DNA of 64,000 nucleotides from Pelagibius sp. CAU 1746 (GCF_039839785.1 NZ_JBDOQT010000001.1:3038001-3102000); one strand, 5' to 3'. Numbered from the stretch's first letter, positions 37,599 to 48,080 are shown. Notes: generated by a model from the letters alone, not told the origin. Program-made: numbers and translations.

Positions 37599-37982
37599 GT
37601 GAAGAAATCCGCGTTGGTCACGGTCGGTTGGGCCTATGGGCAAGGCGAAGCGGCCCAGGCCATGGCGCTGCTCCGCGCTGCCGGGATCGAGGTCTTTCCC
37701 GACACCTGGTACTTTGCCTCGGCGGATTGGACAAAGACCCATGCTTTCGGCGGCATCGCGCTCCGGGTCCCGGCCGATCAGGCCGCCGACGCTCTTACCC
37801 TGCTTGTTGAGTATCCAATAACGTCCCGGCCGCGGCGCTGGACCGGACGATTGCTGGCAGCGGCGCTGTTCACCGCAATTTACCTCCTCATGGTATTCCC
37901 GCCGCCGCCGTCAGGTTTCTTTCCAGCCACGCTGCGTCCGGCCCCGGGACGCCTTGCCGAAGCCTCGGACGACACCGCCTAA
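37599..37982 (+). CDS. small membrane protein with DUF2007-like N-terminal domain
   Basis: From GTG 37599 the product is 127 residues; a TTG at 37554 would add 15 residues, and neither start has a strong RBS. Residues about 12-75 (AMALLRAAGIEVFPD ... FGGIALRVPADQAADAL) look like the ferredoxin-like DUF2007 domain, sometimes called putative signal-transducing protein. A transmembrane segment (about 85-104, LLAAALFTAIYLLMVF) and a Pro-rich tail follow. Function unknown. It is convergent with the CPBP protease gene 15 bases away. Confidence 0.6.
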   Translation: MKKSALVTVGWAYGQGEAAQAMALLRAAGIEVFPDTWYFASADWTKTHAFGGIALRVPADQAADALTLLVEYPITSRPRRWTGRLLAAALFTAIYLLMVFPPPPSGFFPATLRPAPGRLAEASDDTA

Positions 37983-37997
37983 GGGATATCGGCAGCG

Positions 37998-38723
37998 CTA
38001 GAACCCTTCCATCCCCGCCAGCCCGACGTAGAGCATGAGCGTCATGATGCTGTTGAAGACGCCGTGTACGACCATGCCGGGCAGGAGCGAACCGCTGCGC
38101 CAGGCAAAGGCCGCCAGCACCAGCCCCATGATGAAGAGGGCCGGCACCAACTGCGGCAGACCGTGAGACACCGCGAAGAGGATCGCACTGACCGGTGCGG
38201 CATAGACGAAGCCCAGCCGGCGGCGCAGCCAGCCGAGCAGCAGTCCGCGGAAGATGATTTCCTCGACGAAGGGCGCCAGCACACCGACCAGCAGCAGCAT
38301 GACGATGAGGCTCGCCCAATCGAAACCCTGCGGCGCCAAGGCCTGTAGTTGCGGGTTCTCCAACGGTGTCCCCATCAGGGTCTGCAGCAGCAGGTTGGCC
38401 GCGGAAACCGCCGGAACGCAGAGCACACCGCCGGCCACCGCGTAGCGGTACCAGCCTTGGTAGGTCGGCCGCAGGCCGATCTCGGCAAGGCTGAGGCGGT
38501 TCGGGCGCAGCACCGCCAGCCAAGTCAGAAGCAGCATCAACACCGACTGGCCGACGAAAAGACCGGCCACCACCGGCAGCGCCGTGAAGTCGGTCCCTGG
38601 CGCGAAGAGGGTCAGCAGCAGCGGCAAGGTGAAGATGCTGGCCGCCACGATCACCACCAGCAGCAGCAAATCGCGAAAGCGCAGCGGCGAGGGCGGCAGG
38701 GCAGGCAGGCGCGGGGGCAGCAT
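37998..38723 (-). CDS. CPBP family intramembrane metalloprotease
   Basis: A 241-residue integral membrane protein with about eight hydrophobic segments. The CPBP (CAAX prenyl protease 2/Rce1-like) motifs are present: EEIIFRGLLLGWLRRR (motif 1), FAVSHG (motif 2, His) and GMVVHGVFNS (motif 3, His-Asn). Bacterial members are involved in processing or immunity of small peptides, but the substrate here is unknown. Its start abuts the pncC stop. Confidence 0.88.
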   Translation of the reverse strand: MLPPRLPALPPSPLRFRDLLLLVVIVAASIFTLPLLLTLFAPGTDFTALPVVAGLFVGQSVLMLLLTWLAVLRPNRLSLAEIGLRPTYQGWYRYAVAGGVLCVPAVSAANLLLQTLMGTPLENPQLQALAPQGFDWASLIVMLLLVGVLAPFVEEIIFRGLLLGWLRRRLGFVYAAPVSAILFAVSHGLPQLVPALFIMGLVLAAFAWRSGSLLPGMVVHGVFNSIMTLMLYVGLAGMEGF

Positions 38724-39218
38724 TCAGTCCAGGGCCTCCGTGAGGAGCCTGAGCGCCTCGCGCACCGTCGCCAGGCGGACCGCCGCGCGGTCGCCGGGAA
38801 AGACCTGATGCAGGACCTGGGCGCCGCCGCCGCGCGAGGCCCAGCCGAGATAGACGAGACCGACGGGCTTGGTCTCCGTGGCGCCGCCGGGCCCGGCAAT
38901 GCCGGTGGCCGAGACGGTAACGTCGGCCTGGGAGGCATGCAGTGCGCCCGTGGCCATGGCGACGGCGACCTCGGCGCTGACCGCGCCCGGTCCCGGGGGC
39001 TCCAGGAGAGACGCGGAGACGCCCAGCATCTCCACCTTGGCTTCGTTGGAGTAGGTGACGAAGCCGCGGTCGACCACGTCGGAGGATCCGGCGATCTCCG
39101 TCAGGCAGCCGGCGATGAGCCCGCCGGTGCAGGACTCCGCCGTGGCCAGCTTCTTGCCGGCCCGGCGGTAGAGCGTCAGAACCTTCTCGGCCTCCTGCAG
39201 CATTTGATCGCTAAACAC
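38724..39218 (-). CDS. pncC: CinA C-terminal domain protein, NMN amidohydrolase PncC
   Basis: A stand-alone CinA C-terminal domain that deamidates nicotinamide mononucleotide in the NAD salvage route. GTG 39218 overlaps the pgpA stop (TAGTG) and has GGGAG 8 bases ahead, giving 164 residues; ATG 39203 is the alternative. Family motifs: LATAESCTGGLIAGCLTEIAGSS with the catalytic serine and lysine region, FVTYSNEAKVEMLGV, and ATGIAGPGGATETKPVG. Confidence 0.93.
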   Translation of the reverse strand: MFSDQMLQEAEKVLTLYRRAGKKLATAESCTGGLIAGCLTEIAGSSDVVDRGFVTYSNEAKVEMLGVSASLLEPPGPGAVSAEVAVAMATGALHASQADVTVSATGIAGPGGATETKPVGLVYLGWASRGGGAQVLHQVFPGDRAAVRLATVREALRLLTEALD

Positions 39219-39694
39219 TAGACCTTCTCCCAAAGCCACAGCAGGGCATAGACCAGGATCGCGGCGTAGAGCCCGGCGATGATGTCGTCGGCCATGATCC
39301 CGAAGGCGCCTTTCAGGTGGCGGTCGGCCCAGCCGACCGGCCAGGGCTTGGCCACGTCGAAGGCGCGGAAGAGGATGAAAGCCAGCACCACGCCCACCGG
39401 ATTGAGCCCGGCCGGAATGAGGGCCAGCCATTGGCCCGCCACTTCGTCGATGACGATGGCGCCGGGGTCCTTGATCGCTGCGACCTGCTCGTAGCTGTCC
39501 GCAGCCCAAAGCCCGATCGCGAAAACCGCGGCCGTGGCCAGCAGCAGTCCGAAGGGTCCCGAAAGCCAGAACAGCGCCACACCGAAGGGCAGCGCCGCCA
39601 GCGACCCCCAGGTCCCCGGCGCCCAGGGCAGAAGCCCGGCGCCGAACCAGGTGGCGAGCAGAGAAGAAGGCAGCCAGGGGGAGGGGGCGCTCAT
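39218..39694 (-). CDS. pgpA: phosphatidylglycerophosphatase A
   Basis: Membrane enzyme that dephosphorylates phosphatidylglycerophosphate to phosphatidylglycerol. ATG 39694 with TAGGA ahead gives 158 residues. Signatures: GLLPWAPGTWGSLAALP, IVIDEVAGQW with the acidic metal-binding pair, FRAFDVAKPWPVGWAD and GIMADDIIAG. Several hydrophobic helices lie between them. It sits between ispDF and pncC and overlaps the latter. Confidence 0.95.
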   Translation of the reverse strand: MSAPSPWLPSSLLATWFGAGLLPWAPGTWGSLAALPFGVALFWLSGPFGLLLATAAVFAIGLWAADSYEQVAAIKDPGAIVIDEVAGQWLALIPAGLNPVGVVLAFILFRAFDVAKPWPVGWADRHLKGAFGIMADDIIAGLYAAILVYALLWLWEKV

Positions 39695-39713
39695 CGGTCC
39701 TAGTTTATCGGAT

Positions 39714-40913
39714 TCAATCCGCCGGCGGCAGGGCCAGCGTGGCGGCCGCCTGGGCGGCAATGCCCTCGCCGCGGCCAGTGAAACCCAGTTTCTCGGTGGT
39801 GGTCGCCTTGACGCTGACCCGCTCGGCCGGCAAGTCCAGCAATTCGGCCACCCGCGCCACCATGGCGCCGCGGTGCGGGCCGACCTTGGGCCGCTCGCAG
39901 ATCAGCGTCACGTCGAGGTGCAGGATGCGCCCGCCGCGCGCCGCCACCAGGTCGCGGGCGTGGCGGATGAACCTGCCGGACTCCGCGCCTTTCCATTGCG
40001 GGTCGCTGGGCGGGAAGTGACTGCCGATATCGCCGGCGCCGAGTGCGCCCAGGATGGCGTCGGTCAGCGCGTGCAGTCCCACGTCGGCGTCCGAATGGCC
40101 GACCAGACCGGCGTCGTGATCGATACGGACGCCGCAAAGGGTCACATGATCGCCCGGCCCGAAGGCGTGCACGTCGAAGCCCTGCCCCACACGGGTTTCC
40201 GCCCCCACTTGCCCTGGGGCGCCGCGCAGCCAGTGCTCCGCCGTGCGCAGGTCGTCCTGGGATGTCACCTTGATATTCTCCCGGCTGCCTTCCACCAATG
40301 CCACCTCCAAACCGGCACGCTCGGCCACCGCCGCGTCATCGGTCAGTTCCTCGCCGGTTGCGGCGCGATGGGCCGCCAGGATCTCCGCGTAGCGGAAACC
40401 CTGCGGCGTCTGCGCACCCCACAGCCCCGAACGGTCCTGAGTGCCCGCGATATGCCCCTCCCGGTCCCGCTTCAAGGTATCGACCACCGGCAGGGCGGCG
40501 ATGGCGCCGGGAGAGTCCTCGAGAGCGGCCAGCACCCGGTCGATCACCGCTGCGGAGACGAAAGGACGAGCCCCGTCATGGATCAGCACCCGCGCCGGCG
40601 CTTCTTCGGCCAGGCTCTCCAACCCGCGCAACACCGATTCCTGGCGGCTGGCGCCGCCCGCGACCGGCTCCGCCAGGCACAATCCCTCGGCCGCCGCGTC
40701 GTAAAGATCCCGGTCGTCGGGATGGATCACCGCCCGGACCCGGCCAATCGCCGGGTGCGCGGTGAAAGCCCGCAGGGTATGGCGCAGCAGGGGGACTCCC
40801 GCCAGGGTCGCATACTGCTTCGGCAGGCTGCCGCCGAAGCGTTGGCCGCGGCCGGCGGCGACGATCAGCACGTCGGCCAGTGCATCGGCCGTCTTCCCGG
40901 AAGGGCTGGTCAA
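39714..40913 (-). CDS. ispDF: bifunctional IspD/IspF isoprenoid enzyme
   Basis: A 399-residue fusion of two non-consecutive enzymes of the MEP pathway. Residues about 12-230 are IspD (cytidylyltransferase: [42 protein letters not shown]); residues about 243-399 are IspF (cyclodiphosphate synthase: [34 protein letters not shown]). The fused form is common in alphaproteobacteria. The best start is a TTG at 40913 with GGAG 9 bases ahead; no ATG is available upstream of the IspD core. Confidence 0.96.
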   Translation of the reverse strand: MTSPSGKTADALADVLIVAAGRGQRFGGSLPKQYATLAGVPLLRHTLRAFTAHPAIGRVRAVIHPDDRDLYDAAAEGLCLAEPVAGGASRQESVLRGLESLAEEAPARVLIHDGARPFVSAAVIDRVLAALEDSPGAIAALPVVDTLKRDREGHIAGTQDRSGLWGAQTPQGFRYAEILAAHRAATGEELTDDAAVAERAGLEVALVEGSRENIKVTSQDDLRTAEHWLRGAPGQVGAETRVGQGFDVHAFGPGDHVTLCGVRIDHDAGLVGHSDADVGLHALTDAILGALGAGDIGSHFPPSDPQWKGAESGRFIRHARDLVAARGGRILHLDVTLICERPKVGPHRGAMVARVAELLDLPAERVSVKATTTEKLGFTGRGEGIAAQAAATLALPPAD

Positions 40914-41003
40914 GGTGCGGGACTCCGCGCGTCTTGCTGTGTTCTCGTTGCGCCGACCCTAGTGCCCTCTGGTGGCGCGGCCAAGAGGTGATATATAGGG
41001 GCC

Positions 41004-41804
41004 ATGAATAGCATGGTTTTGTCGCTCTCCGCCCTCGCATCGCTGCTGCCCGCGGCGCTCTTGCCTTTTGTGCGCCAGGCGGCGCGCGCCGACGCGGTTT
41101 TCTGGCTGCTGCTGGGAGCGGCATTGGCCGGCACCTCGGCGCTCAGCATCGTCTCCCTGGGCGCGCAGTGGCAGACCGGCCTGGCGACGGCCCTCTGGCT
41201 CGCCGTGGCGGCAACCCTGGGCCTCTTCGGCCTGCTGGTCATGGTCAGCCGCGAGGCGGTTCGCCTGGCGCCGCTGCTGCTGCCCTACCTGCTGGTCCTG
41301 GGCATCCTGGCCACCGCTTTCGGGATGGTGTCCGGCGCAGCCCCTTTGACGGGGCGCCCCGACGGCTGGCTGATCGCCCACATCACCGTGTCCGTCACCA
41401 CTTATGCGCTCTGCACCTTGGCCGCCGTGGCCAGTTCCGGCGTCTTCGTGCAGGAGCGCGCATTGAAACGCCGGGCGCCCAACGCCTTCACCCGCATGTT
41501 GCCTTCCGTGGCGGACTCGGAACGCCTGGAGGTACGCCTGCTGGCGGCCGGCGAGGTCATCCTGGGGCTCGGCATCGCAACCGGCATCTCGGAGCTCTAC
41601 GTGACGTCGGGGGCCTTCCTGACCTTCAATCACAAGACGCTGTTCTCCATTCTCGCCTTCCTGGTCATCGGCGGGCTGCTGCTGCTGCATTATCGCAGCG
41701 GACTGCGCGGACGCCGCGCCGCGCGGCTGGTTCTGGTCGGCTATCTGCTGCTGACCCTGGCCTATCTGGGGGTGAAGTTCGTCAGCGATATCCTGCTGGC
41801 CTGA
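41004..41804 (+). CDS. ypjD: YpjD/CcsA-like inner-membrane protein
   Basis: A 266-residue polytopic protein with about eight transmembrane segments, resembling the cytochrome c assembly (CcsA/CcmC) superfamily and in particular E. coli YpjD. The histidine-containing loops WLIAHITVSVTTYAL and LTFNHKTLFSILAFLVIGGL match that subgroup; there is no tryptophan-rich WWD heme-handling motif, so it is not a true CcmC. Function unclear. It is divergent from ispDF. Confidence 0.75.
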   Translation: MNSMVLSLSALASLLPAALLPFVRQAARADAVFWLLLGAALAGTSALSIVSLGAQWQTGLATALWLAVAATLGLFGLLVMVSREAVRLAPLLLPYLLVLGILATAFGMVSGAAPLTGRPDGWLIAHITVSVTTYALCTLAAVASSGVFVQERALKRRAPNAFTRMLPSVADSERLEVRLLAAGEVILGLGIATGISELYVTSGAFLTFNHKTLFSILAFLVIGGLLLLHYRSGLRGRRAARLVLVGYLLLTLAYLGVKFVSDILLA

Positions 41805-41897
41805 TCGGCGCACCTTCCCGCCCTACGGCCTCGCGGGCCGGCCTCCGCGTAACTTCCCCGCGGCTTGCAGCCGTCTGTCGGCAGCAGAGCCGCTCGT

Positions 41898-41914
41898 TGC
41901 ACGATTTTCGCGCA
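41898..41914 (+). promoter_or_regulatory. possible NtrC-binding dyad upstream of dusB-ntrBC
   Basis: TGCACG-ATTTT-CGCGCA is one mismatch from the NtrC pattern TGCACY-N5-RGTGCA. It lies in the 291-base gap before dusB-ntrB-ntrC, where NtrC autoregulation would be expected. A half-site GTGCA recurs at 41972-41976. The rest of the gap shows no gene. Confidence 0.3.
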
Positions 41915-42095
41915 TTCCGGCGCCGAACGCCTGCTCGAAGGGGTAATCTCTCGTGACAGCGCCTATTTTTTGTGCATCAATCCGCCCGGCAAAGGACGGG
42001 AGCCTGCTCCGATCGACGGCAAAGCGCCAAGAAGGCGGCTGCGGCCCCGGCGAAGCAGGCGCCCTGCGGCCCCCTTGCGTCGAATGAGGAACTGG

Positions 42096-43124
42096 ATGGG
42101 CATCACCCTTGGAAAGCTGGAATTGGAGGCGCCGGTCATCCTGGCGCCCATGTCCGGCGTCACCGACCAGCCGTTCCGCCGCCTGGTACGGCAGTTCGGC
42201 GCGGGACTGGTGGTTTCCGAGATGATCGCCAGCAACGCCATGATCCGGCAGATGCAGGACTCAGTGAAAGAATCCCGCAAGATGTCGGACGACTGCGCGG
42301 CGGAATATCCGCTTTCGGTACAGCTTGCCGGCAGCGACCCGGAGGTCATGGCCGAAGCGGCGAAGCTCAACGCCGACCGTGGCGCCGCCGTCATCGACAT
42401 CAATTTCGGCTGTCCGGCCAAGAAGGTGACCAACAAGGCCTGCGGCTCTGCGATCATGCAGGACGAAGCCCTGGCGGGGCGCATCATGGCCGCGGTGGTC
42501 GCGGCGGTCGATCTGCCCGTCACCGTGAAGATGCGCACCGGCTGGAACCTCGAAAACCGGAACGCGCCGCGGATCGCGCGCATTGCCGAAGACTGTGGCG
42601 TGAAGATGCTGACCGTGCACGGCCGCACCCGTTGCCAGAAATACGCTGGGGAGGCGGACTGGACCTTCGTGCGCCAGGTCAAGGATGCGGTGCGACTGCC
42701 GGTCGTAGTCAACGGCGATATCGTGACGGTGGAGGGCGCGGCCGAGGCCCTGGAACGCTCCGGCGCCGACGGCGTGATGATCGGCCGCGGGGCCTACGGC
42801 CGGCCGTGGTTTCTGCGCCAGGTGATGGACTACCTGCAGGACGGCACGCGCTTGGCCGATCCCGCGCCGGCGCGCCGCCTTGAGGTGATGCTGGACCATT
42901 ACGAAGGTCTTCTTTCGCTCTACGGCTGCCGTCATGGCGTGCGCATCGCGCGCAAGCACCTTGGCTGGTACGCCAAGGGGCTGGACGGCGCCGCCGAGTT
43001 CCGAGCCCGCATGAACCGGGAGGACGATCCGGAGCAGGTGAAGGGGATGATTCGTGCGCTCTTCGCACCGGTCTTGGACGGCACTTCCCGGACCGGGCGC
43101 ACAGTGGCGAAAGCGGCGGCATAG
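42096..43124 (+). CDS. dusB: tRNA-dihydrouridine synthase DusB (NifR3)
   Basis: FMN enzyme reducing uridine in the tRNA D-loop. The frame is open for 77 codons upstream, but ATG 42096 with GAGGAA ahead gives [20 protein letters not shown], the family start, and 342 residues. Motifs: [10 protein letters not shown] with the catalytic cysteine, [28 protein letters not shown] and [13 protein letters not shown]. In alphaproteobacteria it is the first gene of the ntrBC operon, historically nifR3; the ntrB start is one base past its stop. Confidence 0.95.
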   Translation: MGITLGKLELEAPVILAPMSGVTDQPFRRLVRQFGAGLVVSEMIASNAMIRQMQDSVKESRKMSDDCAAEYPLSVQLAGSDPEVMAEAAKLNADRGAAVIDINFGCPAKKVTNKACGSAIMQDEALAGRIMAAVVAAVDLPVTVKMRTGWNLENRNAPRIARIAEDCGVKMLTVHGRTRCQKYAGEADWTFVRQVKDAVRLPVVVNGDIVTVEGAAEALERSGADGVMIGRGAYGRPWFLRQVMDYLQDGTRLADPAPARRLEVMLDHYEGLLSLYGCRHGVRIARKHLGWYAKGLDGAAEFRARMNREDDPEQVKGMIRALFAPVLDGTSRTGRTVAKAAA

Positions 43125-43125
43125 A

Positions 43126-44280
43126 ATGGCCAAGGTTTCCGATGTCCTCGCCCGCAAGACCGCACGCAGCGGCAGCCCGGACCCCGGCTCGATCCTTTCG
43201 GCCCTGTCTGTGCCTCTCTTCGTGATCGACGGTGCGGACCGCCTGTCCTTCGTCAATCAGGCCGCCGAGCAGTTCTTCGCCTCTTCGACCTCCACGCTGC
43301 TGGGACGGCCGTTGAATGAATTCCTGCCGGACGACAGTCCTGTCTTCGGGCTGATTCATCAGGTGCGCGATGGCGGCTATTCGGTCTCGGAGTACGGCAT
43401 CACGCTTTCCGGCCCGAAAATCGGCTCGCACTTCGTCTCCATCGACGCCGCCAACCTGGGCGACCGGCCGGGCAGCGTCGTGGTCTCGGTTCATGAGCGC
43501 TCCATCGCCCGCAAGATCGACCACCAGCTCGTGCACCGCAACGCCGCCCGCTCCGTGACCGCCATGGCCGCCATGCTGGCTCACGAGGTGAAGAACCCGC
43601 TCTCCGGCATTCGCGGCGCCGCACAGCTTCTGGAGCAGAACGCCGAGCCCGAGGATCATCAGCTCACCCGCCTGATCTGCGAGGAAGCCGACCGCATCGT
43701 CGAGCTGGTGGACCGCATGGAGATGTTCTCCGACACCCAGCCCCTCGCGCGCGAACCGGTCAACATCCATGTGGTGCTGGAGCGTGTCCGCCGCCTGGCG
43801 GAAAACGGCTTTGCCCGTCATGTGAAGTTCATCGAGAGCTACGACCCTTCGTTGCCGCCGGTCTACGGCAACCGCGACCTGCTGATTCAGGCGATCCTGA
43901 ACCTGGTGAAAAACGCCGCCGAAGCGGTGCCGAAGGAGGGCGGGGAGATCACCCTCTCGACCCGCTATCAACAGGGCGTGCGCCTTGCCATTCCCGGCAG
44001 CGGCAGCCGCGTCGATCTGCCGTTGCAGGTGATGATCCAGGACAACGGCCCCGGCATTCCCGAGGATATCCAGCCCCATCTCTTCGATCCCTTCGTCAGC
44101 ACCAAGGCAGGGGGCAGCGGCCTGGGCCTGGCGCTGGTCGCCAAGATCATCGACGACCACGGCGGCGTGATCGAATTCGACAACCAGCCGCGGCGCACCC
44201 TGTTCCGCCTGATGCTGCCCATGGTGCCGCGGGAAACCGGCCCCGACGAAGCCGACAGAGACAGCGGGCCCGCGGCATGA
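43126..44280 (+). CDS. ntrB: nitrogen regulation sensor kinase NtrB
   Basis: Soluble histidine kinase/phosphatase that responds to PII proteins and controls NtrC. From ATG 43126 it is 384 residues: PAS domain about 20-125, H-box [15 protein letters not shown] with the phosphorylated H153, N-box [16 protein letters not shown]1 IQDNGPGIP and G2 [10 protein letters not shown]. No transmembrane segment. Its stop overlaps the ntrC start (ATGA). Confidence 0.96.
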   Translation: MAKVSDVLARKTARSGSPDPGSILSALSVPLFVIDGADRLSFVNQAAEQFFASSTSTLLGRPLNEFLPDDSPVFGLIHQVRDGGYSVSEYGITLSGPKIGSHFVSIDAANLGDRPGSVVVSVHERSIARKIDHQLVHRNAARSVTAMAAMLAHEVKNPLSGIRGAAQLLEQNAEPEDHQLTRLICEEADRIVELVDRMEMFSDTQPLAREPVNIHVVLERVRRLAENGFARHVKFIESYDPSLPPVYGNRDLLIQAILNLVKNAAEAVPKEGGEITLSTRYQQGVRLAIPGSGSRVDLPLQVMIQDNGPGIPEDIQPHLFDPFVSTKAGGSGLGLALVAKIIDDHGGVIEFDNQPRRTLFRLMLPMVPRETGPDEADRDSGPAA

Positions 44281-45725
44281 GCGGCGCCACCATCCTGGTC
44301 GCCGACGACGATCGCGCGATCCGCACCGTTCTGACCCAGGCGTTGGGCCGCCAAGGCCATGTGGTGCGCACCACCGGCAACGCCGCCACTCTGTGGCAAT
44401 GGGTGAATGAAGGCGAAGGCGACCTGATCATCACCGACGTGGTGATGCCCGACGAGAACGGCCTGGACCTGATCCCCCGCATCAAGAAGCTGCGCCCGGG
44501 GCTGCGCATCCTGGTGATGTCGGCGCAGAACACCCTCTTGACCGCCGTCAAAGCCACCGAACGCGGCGCCTTCGAATACCTGCCCAAGCCTTTCGACCTG
44601 CGCGAGTTGATCTCGGTGGTCGACCGCGCCCTTTCGGAACCGGCCGGCACCGAAGGCCAGGCCAAGGCGCTGGCGGAGGAGGGCGAGGAGCAACTGCCGC
44701 TGATCGGCCGCTCCCAGGCGATGCAGGAGATCTACCGCGTTCTCGCCCGGCTCATGCCGACCGACCTGACGGTGATGATCTACGGCGAGTCCGGCACCGG
44801 TAAGGAGCTGGTGGCCCGTGCGCTGCACGACTACGGCAAGCGCCGGCGCGGCACCTTCGTGGCCGTGAACATGGCCGCCATCCCGCGCGAGCTGATCGAA
44901 AGCGAGCTCTTCGGCCACGAGAAAGGCGCCTTCACCGGCGCAACCGTGCGTTCCTACGGCCGCTTCGAGCAGGCCACCGGGGGCACGCTGTTTCTGGACG
45001 AGATCGGCGACATGCCGCTGGAGGCCCAGACGCGGCTGCTGCGCGTGCTGCAGGAAGGCGAGTACACCACGGTCGGCGGGCGCACGCCGATCCGCGCCGA
45101 CGTGCGCATCGTCGCCGCCACGCACCGCGACCTGCGGCAGATGGTCCGCCAAGGGCTGTTCCGCGAGGACCTTTACTATCGCCTCAGTGTCGTGCCCATC
45201 CGCCTGCCGCCGCTGCGCGAGCGCAGCGAGGACATCCCCGAACTGGTGCGCCACTTCTTCGCCGCGGCGCAAGACGAGGGCCTGGCGGCCAAGTCGATCG
45301 ACGCCGAGGCGATGAACGCCCTGAAGGCCTATCACTGGCCCGGCAACGTGCGTGAACTGGAGAACCTGGTGCGCCGCCTGACGGTGCTTTACAGCCAGGA
45401 GACCATCGACCGGGACGTCATCGAGAGCGAGCTGAGCGAAGGCAAGGCGGCCGAGCATGCCGCCGCCCCGCCGCCGGCCGAGTCGCTGAGTGGTGCCGTG
45501 GAGCAACATCTGCGTGCCTATTTTGCCGCACACGAGGACGGGCTGCCGGCCTCCGGCCTCTACGACCGTGTCCTGCGCGAGATCGAGCGCCCCTTGATCG
45601 AGCTATCGCTTTCCGCCACAAGGGGAAATCAGATCCGGGCGGCAAAGCTGCTGGGCTTGAACCGAAATACATTGCGGAAAAAGATTCGGGACCTGGACAT
45701 CCAGGTGATTCGCGGCCTTAAATAG
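44277..45725 (+). CDS. ntrC: nitrogen regulation response regulator NtrC
   Basis: Sigma-54-dependent activator of nitrogen scavenging genes. The 482-residue protein has a receiver domain 1-125 (phospho-acceptor D54 in [12 protein letters not shown]), an AAA+ domain about 145-380 with Walker [10 protein letters not shown], an intact GAFTGA loop in [12 protein letters not shown] and Walker [11 protein letters not shown], and a Fis-type HTH at the end ([20 protein letters not shown]). The intact GAFTGA indicates it can work with sigma-54, unlike the neighbouring NtrX. Confidence 0.97.
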   Translation: MSGATILVADDDRAIRTVLTQALGRQGHVVRTTGNAATLWQWVNEGEGDLIITDVVMPDENGLDLIPRIKKLRPGLRILVMSAQNTLLTAVKATERGAFEYLPKPFDLRELISVVDRALSEPAGTEGQAKALAEEGEEQLPLIGRSQAMQEIYRVLARLMPTDLTVMIYGESGTGKELVARALHDYGKRRRGTFVAVNMAAIPRELIESELFGHEKGAFTGATVRSYGRFEQATGGTLFLDEIGDMPLEAQTRLLRVLQEGEYTTVGGRTPIRADVRIVAATHRDLRQMVRQGLFREDLYYRLSVVPIRLPPLRERSEDIPELVRHFFAAAQDEGLAAKSIDAEAMNALKAYHWPGNVRELENLVRRLTVLYSQETIDRDVIESELSEGKAAEHAAAPPPAESLSGAVEQHLRAYFAAHEDGLPASGLYDRVLREIERPLIELSLSATRGNQIRAAKLLGLNRNTLRKKIRDLDIQVIRGLK

Positions 45726-45728
45726 CCT

Positions 45729-48080
45729 GTGGCTAATATACAACAGACCGGTGAACTCACCCCCCGCGCGGGCGGCGGAACCCGACCGGGCGCTCCGCCC
45801 GCGGAAGAGGGGGCGGCGCGCCCGCGGTTCGGCCGCCTGCTGGAATGGCTGGGACGCATCAAGGCTGAACGGACGGTCGCGCTGATTCTCCTGATCGGCG
45901 CGCTGGTCTGCGGCACGGCGACGTTCGTCGCGATGACCGGCAACCTCTCGACGACCGCCGATACCGACCATATTCTCCTGCTCCTCCTGGCCGACCTGGT
46001 CATCATCCTCGGCCTTGCCGCGCTGATCACCCGGCGCCTGGCCATCCTCTGGATCGAGCGTAAGAAGGGGCGGGCCGGTTCGCGCCTGCACGGCCGGCTG
46101 GTCGCCTTGTTCTCGGTCGTCGCCGTGGCGCCGACCATCCTGGTCGCGGCCTTCTCGGTCATTATCTTCGACTTGGGGCTGGAGTTCTGGTTCAGCGAGC
46201 GGGTGTCCACGGCCATCAAGAACTCGCGCGCCGTCGCCGCCGCCTATCTGGACGAGCACCAGCAGGCAATCGCCGCCGACGCCTTGGCGATCGCCCAGGT
46301 GCTGAACCGGGGAGGACCCTCGCTGGTCTACAACCCGGCGATCTTCAACAACGTCATGACCCGGCAGGCCAATCAGCGTTACCTGACGGAAGCGGCGGTC
46401 TACGACAGCTCCGGACGGATGCTGGCCCGCTCCTCGAGCTTCCTGCTGGCCTTCAACCCGGAAATTCCCGAGTGGGCCTTCGAGCGCGCCCGTAACGAAG
46501 GCATGGCCATCATGACTTCGGAGGAAGAGGACCGCGTGCGCGCCCTGGTTCGCCTGGACCTGGCCGCCGACGCCTATCTCTACGTCGGCCGCCTGGTCGA
46601 CTCCCGGGTCGTCGGGCACATGGAGAGTACCCGCTGGGCGGTGCAGCGTTACGAGGACCTGGAGGGCAACCGCTTCAGCCTGCAGATCACCTTCGCGCTA
46701 ATCTTCCTGGTGGTGGCCCTGCTGCTGCTGCTCGTGGCGGTATGGATCGGCCTGGCCTTCGCCAACCAGCTCACCGGCCCCATTGGCAGCCTGATCGCCA
46801 CGGCCGAGAAAGTCGGTAAAGGCGATCTCAAGGCCAGGGTCCAGGGCCCGCCGCGCCGCGACGAGATCGGAAACCTCTCCCGCGCCTTCAACAAGATGAC
46901 CGGGCAACTGGAGCGGCAACAAGACGCCCTCCTGGAGGCCAACGAGGAACTGGATAACCGCAACCGCTTCATCGAGGCGGTGCTGGGCGGCGTCTCGGCG
47001 GGGGTCTTCGGGCTGGACGAGCACGGCCACATCAACCTCGCCAACCGCATGGCCTGCGACTTTCTCGGCAAGAAGTTCCAATCCATGCGCGGTCATACCT
47101 TGACCGAGGTGATGCCGGAGATCGACGACCTGCTCGCGCGCGCCCGCAGGCGCCCGCGCAAGCTCGTCGAGCGGCAGCTTTCGATCCCGGATTCCAGCGG
47201 CTCGGAGCGGGTGCTTCTGGTGCGCATCTCCGCAGAACTGGAACACGGCGCCATCATGGGGTTCGTCGTCACCTTCGACGAAATCACCCAGTTGCTGTCC
47301 GCGCAACGAAAAGCGGCCTGGTCAGATATCGCGCGCCGCATCGCCCACGAGATCAAGAATCCGCTGACGCCGATCCAACTTGCCGCAGAGCGGCTGAAGC
47401 GCAAATATGTGAACCAGATCACCAACGACCCCGACACCTTCAAGATCTGCACCGACACGATCGTCCGCCATGTCGGCGACATCGGCCGCATGGTCGACGA
47501 ATTCTCGGCCTTTGCGCGGATGCCGACCCCCGACATTCGCAAGGAAGACATCTGCAAGCTGGTGGGAGAAGCCGTCCTCCTGCAACGCACGGCGCGCCAG
47601 GACCTGCGCTTCGACTTCAAACCGCCGGCCGAGAAAATCATCCTTGCCTGCGACGGCCGTCAGGTTGGCCAAGCCTTGACCAACCTATTGAAGAACGCCA
47701 TCGAGTCCATCGAGGGACGGCATATCCAAGAAGGCGAGGCGGCACCGCCTGGGCAGATATCGGTATCGATCCACAGCGAAGACAGCCAGTGCACCGTCGA
47801 CATCTGCGACAACGGCAAGGGCCTGCCAAAGGCGGATCGCAATCGCCTTACCGAACCTTACGTTACGACCCGCGAGCGCGGCACTGGACTCGGACTCGCA
47901 ATTGTGAAGAAGATCATGGAGGATCATGGCGGCAATCTTATTCTCCGGGACCGGGAAGAAGGCGGCGCGATCGTCAGTCTCATTTTCCCCTTGCGCGAAG
48001 AAGTGGTAGATAGCGGCGCTGGGCTGTCCGAGAACGAAGCCGAGGCGCCGGTTGTGGAAAGAGCTGCAGGACATGGGTGA
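45729..48080 (+). CDS. ntrY: nitrogen regulation sensor kinase NtrY
   Basis: Membrane histidine kinase, partner of NtrX. The start is GTG 45729, three bases after the ntrC stop. The 783-residue protein has two N-terminal hydrophobic hairpins (about 47-70, 80-105, 122-150), a periplasmic sensor of about 130 residues, another transmembrane segment (about 318-345), a HAMP domain (QLTGPIGSLIATAEKVGKGD), a PAS domain (about 415-510) and the kinase core with RIAHEIKNPLTPIQLAAERL, N-box and GTGLGLAIVKKI. Confidence 0.95.
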   Translation: MANIQQTGELTPRAGGGTRPGAPPAEEGAARPRFGRLLEWLGRIKAERTVALILLIGALVCGTATFVAMTGNLSTTADTDHILLLLLADLVIILGLAALITRRLAILWIERKKGRAGSRLHGRLVALFSVVAVAPTILVAAFSVIIFDLGLEFWFSERVSTAIKNSRAVAAAYLDEHQQAIAADALAIAQVLNRGGPSLVYNPAIFNNVMTRQANQRYLTEAAVYDSSGRMLARSSSFLLAFNPEIPEWAFERARNEGMAIMTSEEEDRVRALVRLDLAADAYLYVGRLVDSRVVGHMESTRWAVQRYEDLEGNRFSLQITFALIFLVVALLLLLVAVWIGLAFANQLTGPIGSLIATAEKVGKGDLKARVQGPPRRDEIGNLSRAFNKMTGQLERQQDALLEANEELDNRNRFIEAVLGGVSAGVFGLDEHGHINLANRMACDFLGKKFQSMRGHTLTEVMPEIDDLLARARRRPRKLVERQLSIPDSSGSERVLLVRISAELEHGAIMGFVVTFDEITQLLSAQRKAAWSDIARRIAHEIKNPLTPIQLAAERLKRKYVNQITNDPDTFKICTDTIVRHVGDIGRMVDEFSAFARMPTPDIRKEDICKLVGEAVLLQRTARQDLRFDFKPPAEKIILACDGRQVGQALTNLLKNAIESIEGRHIQEGEAAPPGQISVSIHSEDSQCTVDICDNGKGLPKADRNRLTEPYVTTRERGTGLGLAIVKKIMEDHGGNLILRDREEGGAIVSLIFPLREEVVDSGAGLSENEAEAPVVERAAGHG

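Noticed and set aside
41897-41911. Sigma-54 promoter candidate TTGCACGATTTTCGC upstream of dusB
   Set aside because: The essential GG of the -24 element is TG here, and the -12 element is imperfect. The same bases fit an NtrC dyad better.
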